This document shows positions 7,052 to 15,678 of a DNA stretch of 28,963 nt, in pieces. A program made the position numbers and the translations under genes. Origin of the DNA: SBAX01 sp964646605 (GTDB lineage Bacteria > Planctomycetota > Phycisphaerae > UBA1845). Each line of letters opens with the position of its first letter. Within the stretch, counting starts at the first letter, position 1. The notes beneath the pieces are model-generated. The model was not told the DNA's origin and searched no databases. It saw nothing but the letters and a program-made list of their open reading frames with translations. Location: assembly GCA_964646605.1 (NCBI GenBank), contig CAZYEX010000023.1, forward strand, positions 1 through 28,963. Reading direction: 5' to 3'.

Positions 7052-8095
7052 ATGGACCCAACCCCCGTGAGGTGTCCGTTGTGTGATCTTTCGACCGAGC
7101 GAACTCTGCTGCTGCGGGATGGCCTGTACAAATTCGCGTGTCGTCGCTGCGGAACATACTTCGTGGATCGGTGCGATTACGAGGATTTTCTGGCACCCCA
7201 GAATCGGTTGGGAGTTGAACGATCTAGGATGCTCTCAGCGGTGCTGCGCGAGGCGCTGATCCTCGGCCGGCCTCCTATCTTCATTCAGTTCGCAGAACGT
7301 CTCTACGAGCCGTTTCACGGCACAATCGCGGAGAACGTCGAGGACTTGTTGAGGACGAACTGGCCCCAGGCGGTACCGGCAAGAGTTGACCGAGCCCTTT
7401 GCAATCTTGCTCGGATCTCGAAAAACGCTGGACAAACCCTGGGACTTCTCCGCAACGATTCCGCCGTGGCGTTCGCTCTATCCGAGGAGGAGGCTCAGCA
7501 GTTTCAAGAATACCTGCGAGTCGAGGAACTCATCGACGTTGACAAGAGTGGCAGTCACGTAACGCTTACCCTCAAGGGATGGCGCCGTTTCCAAGAGCTA
7601 ACGGAGGGTAGCTCGTTGATCGACAATCCCGCGTTCGTGGCGATGTGGTTCGGAGAACAGAGTAACAAGAAGAAACCGACACAAAAGCCGCAGATGGATT
7701 CCCTTTATAGGGAAGCGCTCGAACCGGCTGTGAAGGATGCCGGATTTCTCTGTATTCGATCGAACGAAGAGGAGCACACGGATTTTGTCATGGATCGAGT
7801 TCTCGGCGCGATTCGGCGAGCGCCGTTTGTCGTGGCCGACTTCACAGGCAACCGAAACGGCGTTTACTTCGAAGCCGGGTTCGCGAGGGCATTGGGTAGG
7901 AAGGTCATTCATACTTGTAAGTCTGTGGATTTCAAAGGAGCTCACTTTGACATTCGACAGCTGAATACGATCGTCTGGAAGGAACACGATGAACTACGAC
8001 AGCGTATTTTCCATCGCATCCTACAAGTTGTCGGCCCGGGTCGTCAGCCCGTGAACGACGAGTTTTACACGCAATTGAAAACAAGACGACCGTAG
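7052..8095 (+). CDS. Zinc-ribbon, winged-helix-like, nucleoside 2-deoxyribosyltransferase-like protein
   Basis: A 347-residue protein from ATG 7052, chosen over GTG 7019 because AGGA lies about 8 bases upstream and the zinc ribbon begins right after. Residues 8-33 carry two CxxC pairs (CPLC and CRRC: C8, C11, C30, C33). Residues about 140-185 look like a winged helix (ALSEEEAQQFQEYLRVEELI...LTLKGWRRFQEL). Residues about 192-325 match the nucleoside deoxyribosyltransferase-like fold: AFVAMWFG, DSLYREALEPAVKDAGF, RAPFVVADFTGNRNGVYFEA with E274 at the usual nucleophile site, then GFARALGRKVIHTC and FDIRQLNTIVW. Relatives of this fold hydrolyse N-glycosidic bonds of nucleosides or nucleotides, and the group occurs in prokaryotic conflict systems. 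The divergent TIR gene supports a defence role. The actual substrate is unknown. Confidence 0.75.
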   Translation: MDPTPVRCPLCDLSTERTLLLRDGLYKFACRRCGTYFVDRCDYEDFLAPQNRLGVERSRMLSAVLREALILGRPPIFIQFAERLYEPFHGTIAENVEDLLRTNWPQAVPARVDRALCNLARISKNAGQTLGLLRNDSAVAFALSEEEAQQFQEYLRVEELIDVDKSGSHVTLTLKGWRRFQELTEGSSLIDNPAFVAMWFGEQSNKKKPTQKPQMDSLYREALEPAVKDAGFLCIRSNEEEHTDFVMDRVLGAIRRAPFVVADFTGNRNGVYFEAGFARALGRKVIHTCKSVDFKGAHFDIRQLNTIVWKEHDELRQRIFHRILQVVGPGRQPVNDEFYTQLKTRRP

Positions 8096-8181
8096 GACGT
8101 TCCAATTCGTATCCGGCGCGAGGGGGTGATTGGGCCCCAGGCATGGGCCGTCTCCTCCTGTGTCGCATGGGACTTTCGAGA

Positions 8182-8490
8182 CCCCCCTGTGTCTCCCCTT
8201 TTCAAGGGGGGAAAGGGCTAGTCGGAGCGTCGCGTTTGGGCCGGAGGATTGGGGGGCGTGAATCTCCACCGGCCGAGGGCGTTTTGGCCGCCGGCCCAAG
8301 GTTGCCGCAGCGCGGATACCCTGGGGCAGGGTCACAGATGCAGAGCCAACTCCAACGGGGTTGTGGCGTTTGTCGGGGACGCACATCGCAGCGGTCCCAG
8401 GGAAGCGCCGTCGGCGCAACCCCGGGCTTGAAGTCGAGGCCCCGTTGGGGCCTTGCCAAGACACTGGCGGACGAGCCGCCAGTGGCACCC
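8182..8490. repeat. Intergenic block of palindromic repeats
   Basis: The 510-bp gap 8096-8605 has no supported gene. It contains CCCCTT-ttc-AAGGGG (about 8195-8210), GCGCCG-t-CGGCGC (8405-8417) inside a CCCAGGG...CCCCGGG frame, AGGCCCC-gtt-GGGGCCT (8437-8453), and CACTGGCGG-acgag-CCGCCAGTG (8462-8484, a perfect 9-bp stem). The CCCAGGG frame resembles the repeats at 1654-1700 and 1797-1831. None carries a U-tract typical of an intrinsic terminator. Confidence 0.65.
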
Positions 8491-8605
8491 GCGCCGCTCT
8501 CGAACTCCCTCGGCCTAGGCACAGCCAACCCCACGCCCTGCCGATAATCACCTGAAGGCGCGCGGACCTCGGACGCGCGGAGGTGTTGGAGCCGGAGTTC
8601 CGCCG

Positions 8606-9763
8606 ATGCGAGTACCCCTGGTCAACCTGCAACGCCAGCATGAGGCACTGCGCGAGGAGATTCGTGCGGCGCTGGACCGCGTCCTCGACCGGGGGGATTT
8701 CGTTCTCGGGCGTGAGGTGACGGCCTTCGAGCAGGAATTCGCCGTCTATTGCGAGGCCAGGCACTGCATCGGCGTGGGCAACGGGCTGGACGCCCTTACC
8801 ATCGCGCTCAAGGGAATCGGAATCGGTCCGGGCGACGAGGTCATCACCGTGGCCAATACCTTCGTGGCTACGGCGCTGGCCATCCATCACGCCGGAGGAA
8901 CACCGGTCCTCCTCGATCACGAGCGTGATACCTACAACCTCGACCCACGGCGACTGTCCTCCGCGATCACGCCTCGAACCAAGGCCATCATCCCCGTACA
9001 CCTCTTCGGACGCCCCGCGGACATGGACGCGATCCACACCATCGCGAACGAGCACGGGCTGTCGGTCATCGAGGACGCCTGCCAGGCCCACGGCGCGCGG
9101 TACAAGGGTCGTCGTGTCGGAGGGCTGGGACGGGCTGCGGCGTTTAGCTTCTATCCCGGAAAGAACCTCGGCGCGCTCGGCGACGCCGGCGCCATCGTCA
9201 CCAACGACGACGAACTCGCCGAGCGAATCCGCGCCACTCGAAACTACGGCGCCACCGTCAAGTACCACCACACCGTCCGAGGCTTCAACAGCCGGTTGGA
9301 CAGCGTGCAGGCCGCGGTCTTGAGGGTCAAGCTGCGGCACTTGGACGCTTGGAACGCGACCCGCCGGCAATTGGCGGACCGTTACCGAGAGCAACTTCAG
9401 GGTGAAGGAATCACGACTCCCGCGGTCTCACGCGACGCCGAACAGGTCTACCATCTGTTCGCCATCCGCTGCCGCGATCGCGACTCGGTGCTCGAACGCT
9501 TGCACGATCAGGGTATCGAGGCCGGGGTCCATTACCCGATCCCCATCCACCGCCAACCGGCCTTCGGCGACGCCTGCCGCGTGCCCCACCCGTTGCCCGA
9601 GTCCGAACGGTCCTGCGCGGAACTCCTTTCCCTGCCCCTTTGCCCTTTCACGACCCCGCAAGAGGTCGATTTCGTGGCCGACGCCCTGATGGCGGCGACC
9701 CGATCAGTCATTGAGCTTGACACAGACTCCGCCGATTCCGCCTGTTGCCTCCCAACCCATTAG
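8606..9763 (+). CDS. DegT/DnrJ/EryC1/StrS-family sugar aminotransferase
   Basis: A 385-residue PLP enzyme of normal family length. It begins VPLVNLQRQHEALREEI and shows GNGLDALTIALKGIGIGPGDEVI, PVHLFGRPADMD, VIEDACQAHGARY, then SFYPGKNLGALGDAGA with the Schiff-base lysine K186, and the C-terminal GIEAGVHYPIPIHRQPAF. These enzymes transfer an amino group from glutamate to a nucleotide-linked keto-sugar, giving amino sugars for surface polysaccharides or glycosylated metabolites. The exact sugar cannot be assigned. GGAG lies 7-8 bases before the ATG. It stands alone between two intergenic gaps, so its pathway partners must be elsewhere. The last ~20 residues after ALMAATRSV are probably a non-conserved tail. 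Confidence 0.9.
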   Translation: MRVPLVNLQRQHEALREEIRAALDRVLDRGDFVLGREVTAFEQEFAVYCEARHCIGVGNGLDALTIALKGIGIGPGDEVITVANTFVATALAIHHAGGTPVLLDHERDTYNLDPRRLSSAITPRTKAIIPVHLFGRPADMDAIHTIANEHGLSVIEDACQAHGARYKGRRVGGLGRAAAFSFYPGKNLGALGDAGAIVTNDDELAERIRATRNYGATVKYHHTVRGFNSRLDSVQAAVLRVKLRHLDAWNATRRQLADRYREQLQGEGITTPAVSRDAEQVYHLFAIRCRDRDSVLERLHDQGIEAGVHYPIPIHRQPAFGDACRVPHPLPESERSCAELLSLPLCPFTTPQEVDFVADALMAATRSVIELDTDSADSACCLPTH

Positions 9764-10068
9764 GACCTCCGCAGCCCAAACGGGGCGATCCATCCGTCTA
9801 CACTGAACAACCGTTCCGTTGTTCGACAGAATCGTGCCGCCATTTGGGGGTCTTCCGCTGGGAAGCCGTATGTGGACGGTCCGTCTGACGCTCTGGCCAG
9901 GCTCAAACTTGCCGCCTGGAGGGAAACGGCGGCATATTGACGAATACCCCAACCTTCGTTAACCTCTGGAGTTTGGGCGGGAGGAGGAGGGGGACGCGCC
10001 TTTCCCGTTCGGAGGGTCCGCTGCCCGTGGATGGCGACGGGCGAGAGAGGTCTTTCGGAGAAAATTCG
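9764..10068. other. 305-bp gap, nothing recognised
   Basis: No gene, RNA or clear repeat was identified. A minus-strand open frame crosses 9704-9952 but overlaps the aminotransferase 3' end and shows no family similarity. A GGAG ribosome site at 10057-10060 serves the next gene. Confidence 0.5.
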
Positions 10069-11940
10069 ATGCGTAATCGTAGCGGGATGATGTTGTTCGG
10101 GGCGGCGTTGTCGGTCGGGATGGGCGTAGCCGCTTTGGTGGTTCAGGCGCAGGACCCAGGGACGGGGGAGAGGCGCGGCGACGCCCAGGCCTGCTGCTTC
10201 CTCCTCGACGGCACCTGTCAGGACCTTGGCAGCAGCGACTGCCGCGCAGCGGGCGGTAGCGCGTTGGGTCGCGGAACAACCTGTGAATTAGACGGCGCCG
10301 AGTGCCAACCGCAACTGGCCGCCTGTTGTGCCCGCGACGGATCGTGCCAGGATTTGTCACCGGCTGATTGCCGTGCGGATGGCGGTCGGCCGTCGACGGG
10401 GGCCAGTTGTGTGGACGAACCCTGCGCCGCTCCGCGGACGCAGGCCTGTTGCTCGCCGGCCGGCGAGTGTACAGATGTTTCCGGCGCGGATTGCCGAGGG
10501 GCCGGCGGACAGTCCCAGGGCTCGGGCACGACCTGCGCCGACAAGGGGCTGACCTGCACGGCGACGCTCGCCGCTTGCTGTTTCCCCGATAAGCGAACCT
10601 GTGAGGACCTGCCCCCGAGGGAGTGCTTCGGCCAGGGTGGTCGCCCCAAGAGCGGGTCGACCTGCGCCGACGGCGGATGTCAACCGACCACCGTCGCCTG
10701 CTGCCATCCGGACGGGAGCTGCACAGACTCCGCCCCGCGGCAATGCCGCGCCGACGGCGGCAAGCCCGGCGAGACCGGAACCGTATGCGGCGAAGCGATC
10801 ATCTGTGAACGCACCCTTCGTGCCTGCTGTTTGGCCGAGGGCGGCTGCGAGAACCTCACTTCACTGGATTGCTTCGGCGCCGGCGGCAGTCCGGAGCCCG
10901 CGGGAAGTTCCTGCACTGACGTGGGCGTCTGCGCGGAAACGACCGTCGCGTGCTGCAAACCGGATGGCACTTGTTCCAACGTGACCGCCCTTCAATGCTT
11001 CCAGGATGGCGGTCGCCCCAGCCAAGATGCTCAGGATTGCAAAACCGCGGTCTGCGTACAGCGCGAACAGGCCTGTTGCCTGCCCGGCGACCCGCCGCGC
11101 TGCGAGGACCTGGTGACCATCGACTGCTTCGGTCAGGACGGCCGCCCGCAGGGGGCCGACTCGGTCTGCGAATTCACTAACTGCCTGCCGCCAACCGTGG
11201 CCTGCTGCTTCCCCACGGGTTCCTGCGAGAACCTCACCCCGATCGCTTGTTTCCAGGGCGGCGGGCGACCGGGCGACGAAGGCACCGCCTGCGGCGAAGT
11301 CGTGGTCTGCGTGCGCACGCTGCGGGCTTGCTGCATGCCCGACGGCAGCTGCGACGATTTGAAATCCGTCGATTGCTTCAACGCCGGCGGACGACCGGGC
11401 GAGGAAGGCAGCATTTGCGGCAAGGGCACTTGCAACCCGGTTACCGCCGCCTGCTGTTTCCCCGACGGCACGTGCAGCGACCTCCGCCCTCGAACCTGTC
11501 GAGACAAGGGCGGATCGTCGCAAGATGCGGGTACGACCTGCGATGGCGGGATCGACTGCCCGCGAGTGATCCGGGCCTGCTGCCTGCCGGACAACACCTG
11601 CGAGGAACTCAAGCCGGCGGACTGCTTCGCGGTCGAGGGTCGACCGCAGGCTGAGGGGACGACCTGCACGGAAGAACTTTGTGCTCCCACCGGGGAACCG
11701 GTGGCATGCTGCCTGGCGGACGGTTGCCAGAACCTACGGGCCTTCGAGTGCCGTCAGGCCGGCGGCGAACCGCAAGGAGCGGGCACGTCCTGCGAAGCCG
11801 GCGATTGTGACCCGACCCGCACCGTGGCCTGTTGCTTCACCGACGGAACGTGCCAGGACCTGTCGCCCTTCCAATGCCGCAACGCGAGCGGCAGTCCGCA
11901 GGATCGGGGCACCTCCTGCCCGGATGCCTGCGTTCCGTAG
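10069..11940 (+). CDS. Secreted cysteine-rich repeat protein (14 'ACC' repeats)
   Basis: A 623-residue exported protein. Residues 1-27 form a signal peptide (MRNRSGMMLFGAALSVGMGV then AALVVQAQ). The rest is 14 consecutive repeats of about 41 residues with the pattern ACC.PDG.C.DL....C...GG.P...G..C....C, each with six cysteines, so about 84 in total. The even number per unit and the signal peptide suggest that each unit folds as a disulphide-bonded module outside the cytoplasm. Similar repeats are frequent in Phycisphaerae/planctomycete secretomes but have no established function. The start was placed at 10069 because CGGAG lies 8 bases upstream and the signal peptide starts there; the frame is open further back. 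Units differ at most non-cysteine positions, so the array is old. It lies in tandem with the 8-unit paralogue. Confidence 0.85.
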   Translation: MRNRSGMMLFGAALSVGMGVAALVVQAQDPGTGERRGDAQACCFLLDGTCQDLGSSDCRAAGGSALGRGTTCELDGAECQPQLAACCARDGSCQDLSPADCRADGGRPSTGASCVDEPCAAPRTQACCSPAGECTDVSGADCRGAGGQSQGSGTTCADKGLTCTATLAACCFPDKRTCEDLPPRECFGQGGRPKSGSTCADGGCQPTTVACCHPDGSCTDSAPRQCRADGGKPGETGTVCGEAIICERTLRACCLAEGGCENLTSLDCFGAGGSPEPAGSSCTDVGVCAETTVACCKPDGTCSNVTALQCFQDGGRPSQDAQDCKTAVCVQREQACCLPGDPPRCEDLVTIDCFGQDGRPQGADSVCEFTNCLPPTVACCFPTGSCENLTPIACFQGGGRPGDEGTACGEVVVCVRTLRACCMPDGSCDDLKSVDCFNAGGRPGEEGSICGKGTCNPVTAACCFPDGTCSDLRPRTCRDKGGSSQDAGTTCDGGIDCPRVIRACCLPDNTCEELKPADCFAVEGRPQAEGTTCTEELCAPTGEPVACCLADGCQNLRAFECRQAGGEPQGAGTSCEAGDCDPTRTVACCFTDGTCQDLSPFQCRNASGSPQDRGTSCPDACVP

Positions 11941-12119
11941 CTCGGCGGGATACACGGATTCCTTCGCGCGGCTCGGCGCCCGATCACGGCCGCCGAGCTG
12001 CGCGTCTTACCAGGCGCGGTGTCGCATACGTCGAATCGCGCGAGCGCGGCGCCCGGGATGGCAGCCCGGACCACCAAGGCGCGGTCGCCGACAGTTCAAG
12101 CGAGTGGAGGGAAAGAGGG

Positions 12120-13229
12120 ATGAAAACGGGGATCCAGTTCCAGTTTATTGGGGTGATCACACTCGTAAGCTTGCTTGCGTCTGAGCCGGCGGTCAGGGCC
12201 CAACGACTGCCGTCGATCCGTGAGCTTGGCGCCGCGCCGACCATGGCCTGCTGTTTCACCAACGGCACGTGCAGCGATCTTACCGCGTTCCAATGTCTGC
12301 TCAGCGGCGGACGCCCGGGCGAGGAAGGCACTTCCTGTGCCACGGTGAGCTGCGGCGACCCCGCGGTCGCCTGCTGTCTTCCCGACGGACGGTGTGCGAA
12401 TTTGCAGGTGGAGGTATGTCTGAGCGTAGTGGGACGGCCTCAAAGACCGGGAACCACCTGCCTGACCACCACATGCCGTTCGGTCGAGGCCGCGTGCTGC
12501 TTCCCGGACGGACAGTGCATTCACTTGCCGCCCGTTTCGTGCTATCCCATAGGCGGACGACCCAGGCCCATCGGCACCACTTGTGACGCCTTTACCTGCG
12601 ACGCCATCCCCGTCGCCTGTTGCGCCGCGGACGGAAGCTGCGAAATGCGCGACCCGGTGCTCTGCCTGTCCCTGGGGGGACGCCCCCACGAACCGGGCAG
12701 CACTTGCGACACGGTGATCTGCGATGACGTGATCACCGCCTGCTGCTTCCCCGACGCCGCCTGCGAAGACCTCATCCCCGTCGTATGCCTCAGTGAAGGC
12801 GGGCGACCGAGCGAACCGGGCAACGCCTGCAAGACGATCACCTGCGTGGCGGACATCGGGGCGTGCTGCCTGCCGGACCTGACCTGCGTGGACATCCTGC
12901 CGCTGGAGTGCTTTCGACAGGACGGACGACCCAGCGCTCCGGGTACTTTCTGCGCCGACATCGGCGCGTGCCAATCCCCGGACGCACCGTGCTGCATGCC
13001 CGACGGGGCCTGCCAGGTTTTGGACTCGCGCGCATGTCGCGGACTGGGCGGTTCCTCCGGCGAACCCGGTGTTCCCTGCGAAAAGGCCGGCTGCCAGCGG
13101 TCGGTCTTCGCCTGCTGCCACTCGGACGGCACTTGCGAGGAGCTCTCGTCCCGCGCCTGTCGCCGCGCGAACGGCGAGTTCCACCGCGGCGGACTTTGCG
13201 CCGACAAGCCGTCCCCGTGCGTACCCTAG
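12120..13229 (+). CDS. Secreted cysteine-rich repeat protein (8 'ACC' repeats)
   Basis: A 369-residue paralogue of the upstream gene. It has a signal peptide (residues about 1-27, FIGVITLVSLLASEPAVRAQ), then a short linker and eight six-cysteine units (ACCFTNGTCSDLTAFQCLLS type; unit 7 begins PCC). Its units carry C.SLGGRP and GTTC more uniformly than the 14-unit protein, suggesting separate expansion of each array. GGAGG about 9 bases before ATG 12120 supports the start. The 179-bp gap from the upstream gene holds no recognised element. The two are probably co-expressed; structural, adhesive or metal-binding roles are possible but not shown. The convergent Fe-S gene ends 16 bp downstream. 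Confidence 0.85.
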   Translation: MKTGIQFQFIGVITLVSLLASEPAVRAQRLPSIRELGAAPTMACCFTNGTCSDLTAFQCLLSGGRPGEEGTSCATVSCGDPAVACCLPDGRCANLQVEVCLSVVGRPQRPGTTCLTTTCRSVEAACCFPDGQCIHLPPVSCYPIGGRPRPIGTTCDAFTCDAIPVACCAADGSCEMRDPVLCLSLGGRPHEPGSTCDTVICDDVITACCFPDAACEDLIPVVCLSEGGRPSEPGNACKTITCVADIGACCLPDLTCVDILPLECFRQDGRPSAPGTFCADIGACQSPDAPCCMPDGACQVLDSRACRGLGGSSGEPGVPCEKAGCQRSVFACCHSDGTCEELSSRACRRANGEFHRGGLCADKPSPCVP

Positions 13230-13245
13230 GGGGAAGGGATTCCCG

Positions 13246-14943
13246 CTATTTCGCCGAGGACTGAAGCGCACTTGCGAGGAACTCACGGAATCGGCGGATT
13301 TGCTCGTCGTCTGGGTTCAACGCCTGGGCACGCTCGATGGCCGCCGCAGCCTCGTCGTATCGCCCGCTCATGGCCAGTGCCACGGCGAGGTTGTGATGCG
13401 CGTCGGCGTGGTCCGGCTGCAAAGCAATCGCCTGACGCAGGTGACCGATACCGCTGGTCAACTCGCCGCCCTCGACCGCCAACGCCCCCAGTTCCACATG
13501 CGCGGCCGCGAAGTTCGGTCGAAAACTTACCACCTCGCGCAAGTGGTTTCCCGCCTCCGTCCGGCGTCCGGCGCGGAAATCCCCCTCGGCCAGTCGGTAG
13601 TGCAGGTCCGCCAGCAAGGATCGGTCCACCGCGGTAGGCACCAATCCCCACCGGTCCGAAACGCCTAAATGGGCGATGGCGGCTTCGGCCGCGACCCGGT
13701 CGATGTTCGTGCCGCCGCTCGTCGCGTGTGCCAATCGCCTCCCCTGAAAACTGTGGTAATGGACGAACGCGCTGTGCATGCTCAAGCCCGCGCACAGCCC
13801 CATGCCCGTAACGTACGCCCAACCGGCCCGGGTCATCCGTCCCTGGACCTTCAGCCGCCAGCGCGTCCACGGCACAAAAGGCCGGTACGCGAGTCGCAGC
13901 ACCACCACCGCCAAATACCCCGCGATCCCCCCCATCCCCAGGGTCAACAAGAACGGGACAAGGTCGTACAAACCGCGAAAGATCACCAACACGGCCAGAA
14001 ACACCAGAACCACGACGCATTCTTCCCAGATGGTGAAGTCGAACTGCTTGCGCACCGGGGTATCGTTGCGAACCGTGGTCAGGATCGACGGCCGCCCGAA
14101 ACCGTAAAAGACGTTCTGCTTGGGACAGGCGCTGACGCAGTCCAGGTCCTTGAGGCACGCGGAATTGACCACCGTCCCGTGGCGATTCAACTCCTCATGT
14201 ACGCGGACGTGCGAGCTGCAAGCGGCGGTACACGCGCCGCACTGCAAACAATCGCCCCCCCGCAGGCGAATCCGTCCCGGCGCCAATCGATCCGCCAGTC
14301 CGAAGACCACCCCGTAAGGACACCCATACGAACAGAAGCTTCTGGAACCGAGTACGAAGACGATCAAGAAGCCGCACACCAGGAACGTACTCGCCGTCAC
14401 CGCCGGACTGGGAAGGTTCCGCCAGAAGTTCTCGGTGCTCAGCGACGCCCAGCCCTCGGCATCGGTGCGAAGATGAAGTTCGGGTAGAGGACGCCCATGC
14501 CATAGGCGGGTCGCCTGCGGCCAGACGAACATGTACAGGGCCGCGGCGAGCGGAATCCACGCCAGCGCCCGACTGCGAATCGCCCGCGGCTTGATGTGCA
14601 GCTTCCGCAGGATCCAGGAAGAAAGGTCCTGAAGTGCCAGTATGTGACATCCCCAGGAGCAGAAGAACCGTCCGAAGAACATAGTCGCCAGGACCGCTGC
14701 GGCCATGAACAAAAAGCCCGCCGTGACCACCCCCAGTTCGAACGTGTACATCACTTCGTTCAGTTCCAGGGGGGCGAGCGTCTTTTTGGCAATCAGCCAG
14801 TGGGTGAGGTGAAGGGTCATCAGGACATAAACCAGGATGAGCGACGCAGCCCGCCAGGGCGCATAGTTCCTCCGCCGCGGCCCCGCGCCCTCGTGGGAGG
14901 TACGAGACTTGACCGGTGATGAATGTTCTTGTTGGGTTTTCAT
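13246..14943 (-). CDS. NapH/CcoG-like membrane polyferredoxin with C-terminal TPRs
   Basis: A 565-residue membrane protein. N-terminal helices (about 32-52, 68-90, 125-142, 183-202) carry two membrane-edge CxxxC motifs (FCSWGC at 95-99, FCSYGCP at 204-208), typical of the NapH/CcoG/NosR-type Fer4_5 family. A ferredoxin region follows: CLQCGACTAAC (232-242) and CLKDLDCVSACP (263-273). The first motif is a canonical CxxCxxCxxxC; the second is CxxxxxCxxxC, with three clear ligands and one uncertain. Further helices lie at about 307-350 and 372-390, and TPRs at about 475-545 (AAAHVELGALAVEGG, HADAHHNLAVALAMSGRYDE). The family moves electrons from quinol to periplasmic reductases or takes part in oxidase assembly. 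The TPR fusion is unusual for NapH. The pseudo-receiver gene lies 40 bp upstream in the same direction. Confidence 0.8.
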   Translation of the reverse strand: MKTQQEHSSPVKSRTSHEGAGPRRRNYAPWRAASLILVYVLMTLHLTHWLIAKKTLAPLELNEVMYTFELGVVTAGFLFMAAAVLATMFFGRFFCSWGCHILALQDLSSWILRKLHIKPRAIRSRALAWIPLAAALYMFVWPQATRLWHGRPLPELHLRTDAEGWASLSTENFWRNLPSPAVTASTFLVCGFLIVFVLGSRSFCSYGCPYGVVFGLADRLAPGRIRLRGGDCLQCGACTAACSSHVRVHEELNRHGTVVNSACLKDLDCVSACPKQNVFYGFGRPSILTTVRNDTPVRKQFDFTIWEECVVVLVFLAVLVIFRGLYDLVPFLLTLGMGGIAGYLAVVVLRLAYRPFVPWTRWRLKVQGRMTRAGWAYVTGMGLCAGLSMHSAFVHYHSFQGRRLAHATSGGTNIDRVAAEAAIAHLGVSDRWGLVPTAVDRSLLADLHYRLAEGDFRAGRRTEAGNHLREVVSFRPNFAAAHVELGALAVEGGELTSGIGHLRQAIALQPDHADAHHNLAVALAMSGRYDEAAAAIERAQALNPDDEQIRRFREFLASALQSSAK

Positions 14944-14983
14944 TCCCGCGCCAGCCTGGCCGGCGTAACGTCACCGCCACGGT

Positions 14984-15394
14984 TCAAGAACGCGACGTCG
15001 CCCCTACGCCCAGGGTCCGGGCCAGGGCCTCGAGCCGGAAAGGCTTTTCCATGCAGGTCACGCTTGGATCTTTGGACTCGCTCTCGCGGTCCGTCACCAA
15101 ACGGACGATCACGGCCTTGGGGTTGCGAGCCCGAACCTTCGCTTCCAACTCCCGGGTTTGCCCCTCGAAGGTGGCCGACAGAACCACGGCGTCGAACTTG
15201 GAGCCCCGAAGCAGCAACTCCGCATCCTCCGGCGTCGATGCCGGTACAATCTCAAACCATTGCCCCAGATGGTTCTCAATAGACCAGCGGAGCAGCGGAT
15301 CGGGATCCTCGAGCAGCATCGTCTTTCGCTCGTCCATGGTCTCCACCCCGGTCCCCGCACTCTTCGAGCCCATAGGATCAGCCTTCGGCACCAT
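14984..15394 (-). CDS. Degenerate response-regulator receiver domain
   Basis: A 136-residue single-domain protein with receiver topology: KTMLLEDPDPLLRWSIENHL, TPEDAELLLRGSKFDAVVLS, AVIVRLVT and CMEKPFRLEAL. The acidic pair (ED) and the conserved lysine (EKPF) are present, but the phospho-accepting aspartate, expected after FDAVVL, is replaced by serine/alanine. It probably signals by protein contact rather than phosphorylation. Its start resembles the NtrC-type regulator at 16884 (IVEDEQLIRWSLRRKL), suggesting a duplicated receiver. An AAGGAG ribosome site sits very close to ATG 15394, and an in-frame ATG 21 bases later is an alternative start. It probably forms an operon with the Fe-S gene 40 bp downstream and is divergent from the globin-coupled kinase. 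Confidence 0.7.
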   Translation of the reverse strand: MVPKADPMGSKSAGTGVETMDERKTMLLEDPDPLLRWSIENHLGQWFEIVPASTPEDAELLLRGSKFDAVVLSATFEGQTRELEAKVRARNPKAVIVRLVTDRESESKDPSVTCMEKPFRLEALARTLGVGATSRS

Positions 15395-15665
15395 ACGCTC
15401 CTTCCTACTCCGTCCTTACACACGGCGTGCCATGGCGAGCACCTGGATGCCCCACACCTTCTCACCGGTGCTCCCGCCAGGGTTTCGCACTCGTTATTGG
15501 GGCGCCACGCTTCCGCGTTCGCACCACAATGCGTCAAATCCCAATTCGGGCGCGGAAGGTCCCGCAACGGCCGGCGCAAAGACCGGCTTTCTGCCGAGAA
15601 CCCCTCGCAGTGAGCGGCCGCATGGCCGTTGCCGGGTCGAGTGGTGGGAATGAGCGGTCGGGCTT

Positions 15666-15671
15666 TATAAT
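15666..15671 (+). promoter_or_regulatory. Candidate -10 element, leaderless start of sensor kinase
   Basis: A perfect TATAAT ends 7 bases before the ATG of the globin-coupled kinase, where no ribosome site is visible. There is no good -35 match at 16-18 bp. Confidence 0.4.
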
Positions 15672-15678
15672 CCGGACT

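Noticed and set aside
8021..9394. 457-residue minus-strand open frame
   Set aside because: It is antisense to the aminotransferase and crosses the repeat block; no domain signature.
9704..9952. 82-residue minus-strand open frame over the 9764-10068 gap
   Set aside because: It overlaps the aminotransferase end, has no ribosome site and no family similarity. A decayed gene fragment cannot be excluded.
10069..11940. Reading the Cys-repeat array as low-complexity or a sequencing artefact
   Set aside because: Units differ throughout at the DNA level while cysteines and GG/DG positions are kept, which indicates selection on protein rather than artefactual duplication.
12096..13286. 396-residue minus-strand open frame
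   Set aside because: Antisense shadow of the periodic Cys-repeat gene; its apparent repeats mirror that gene.
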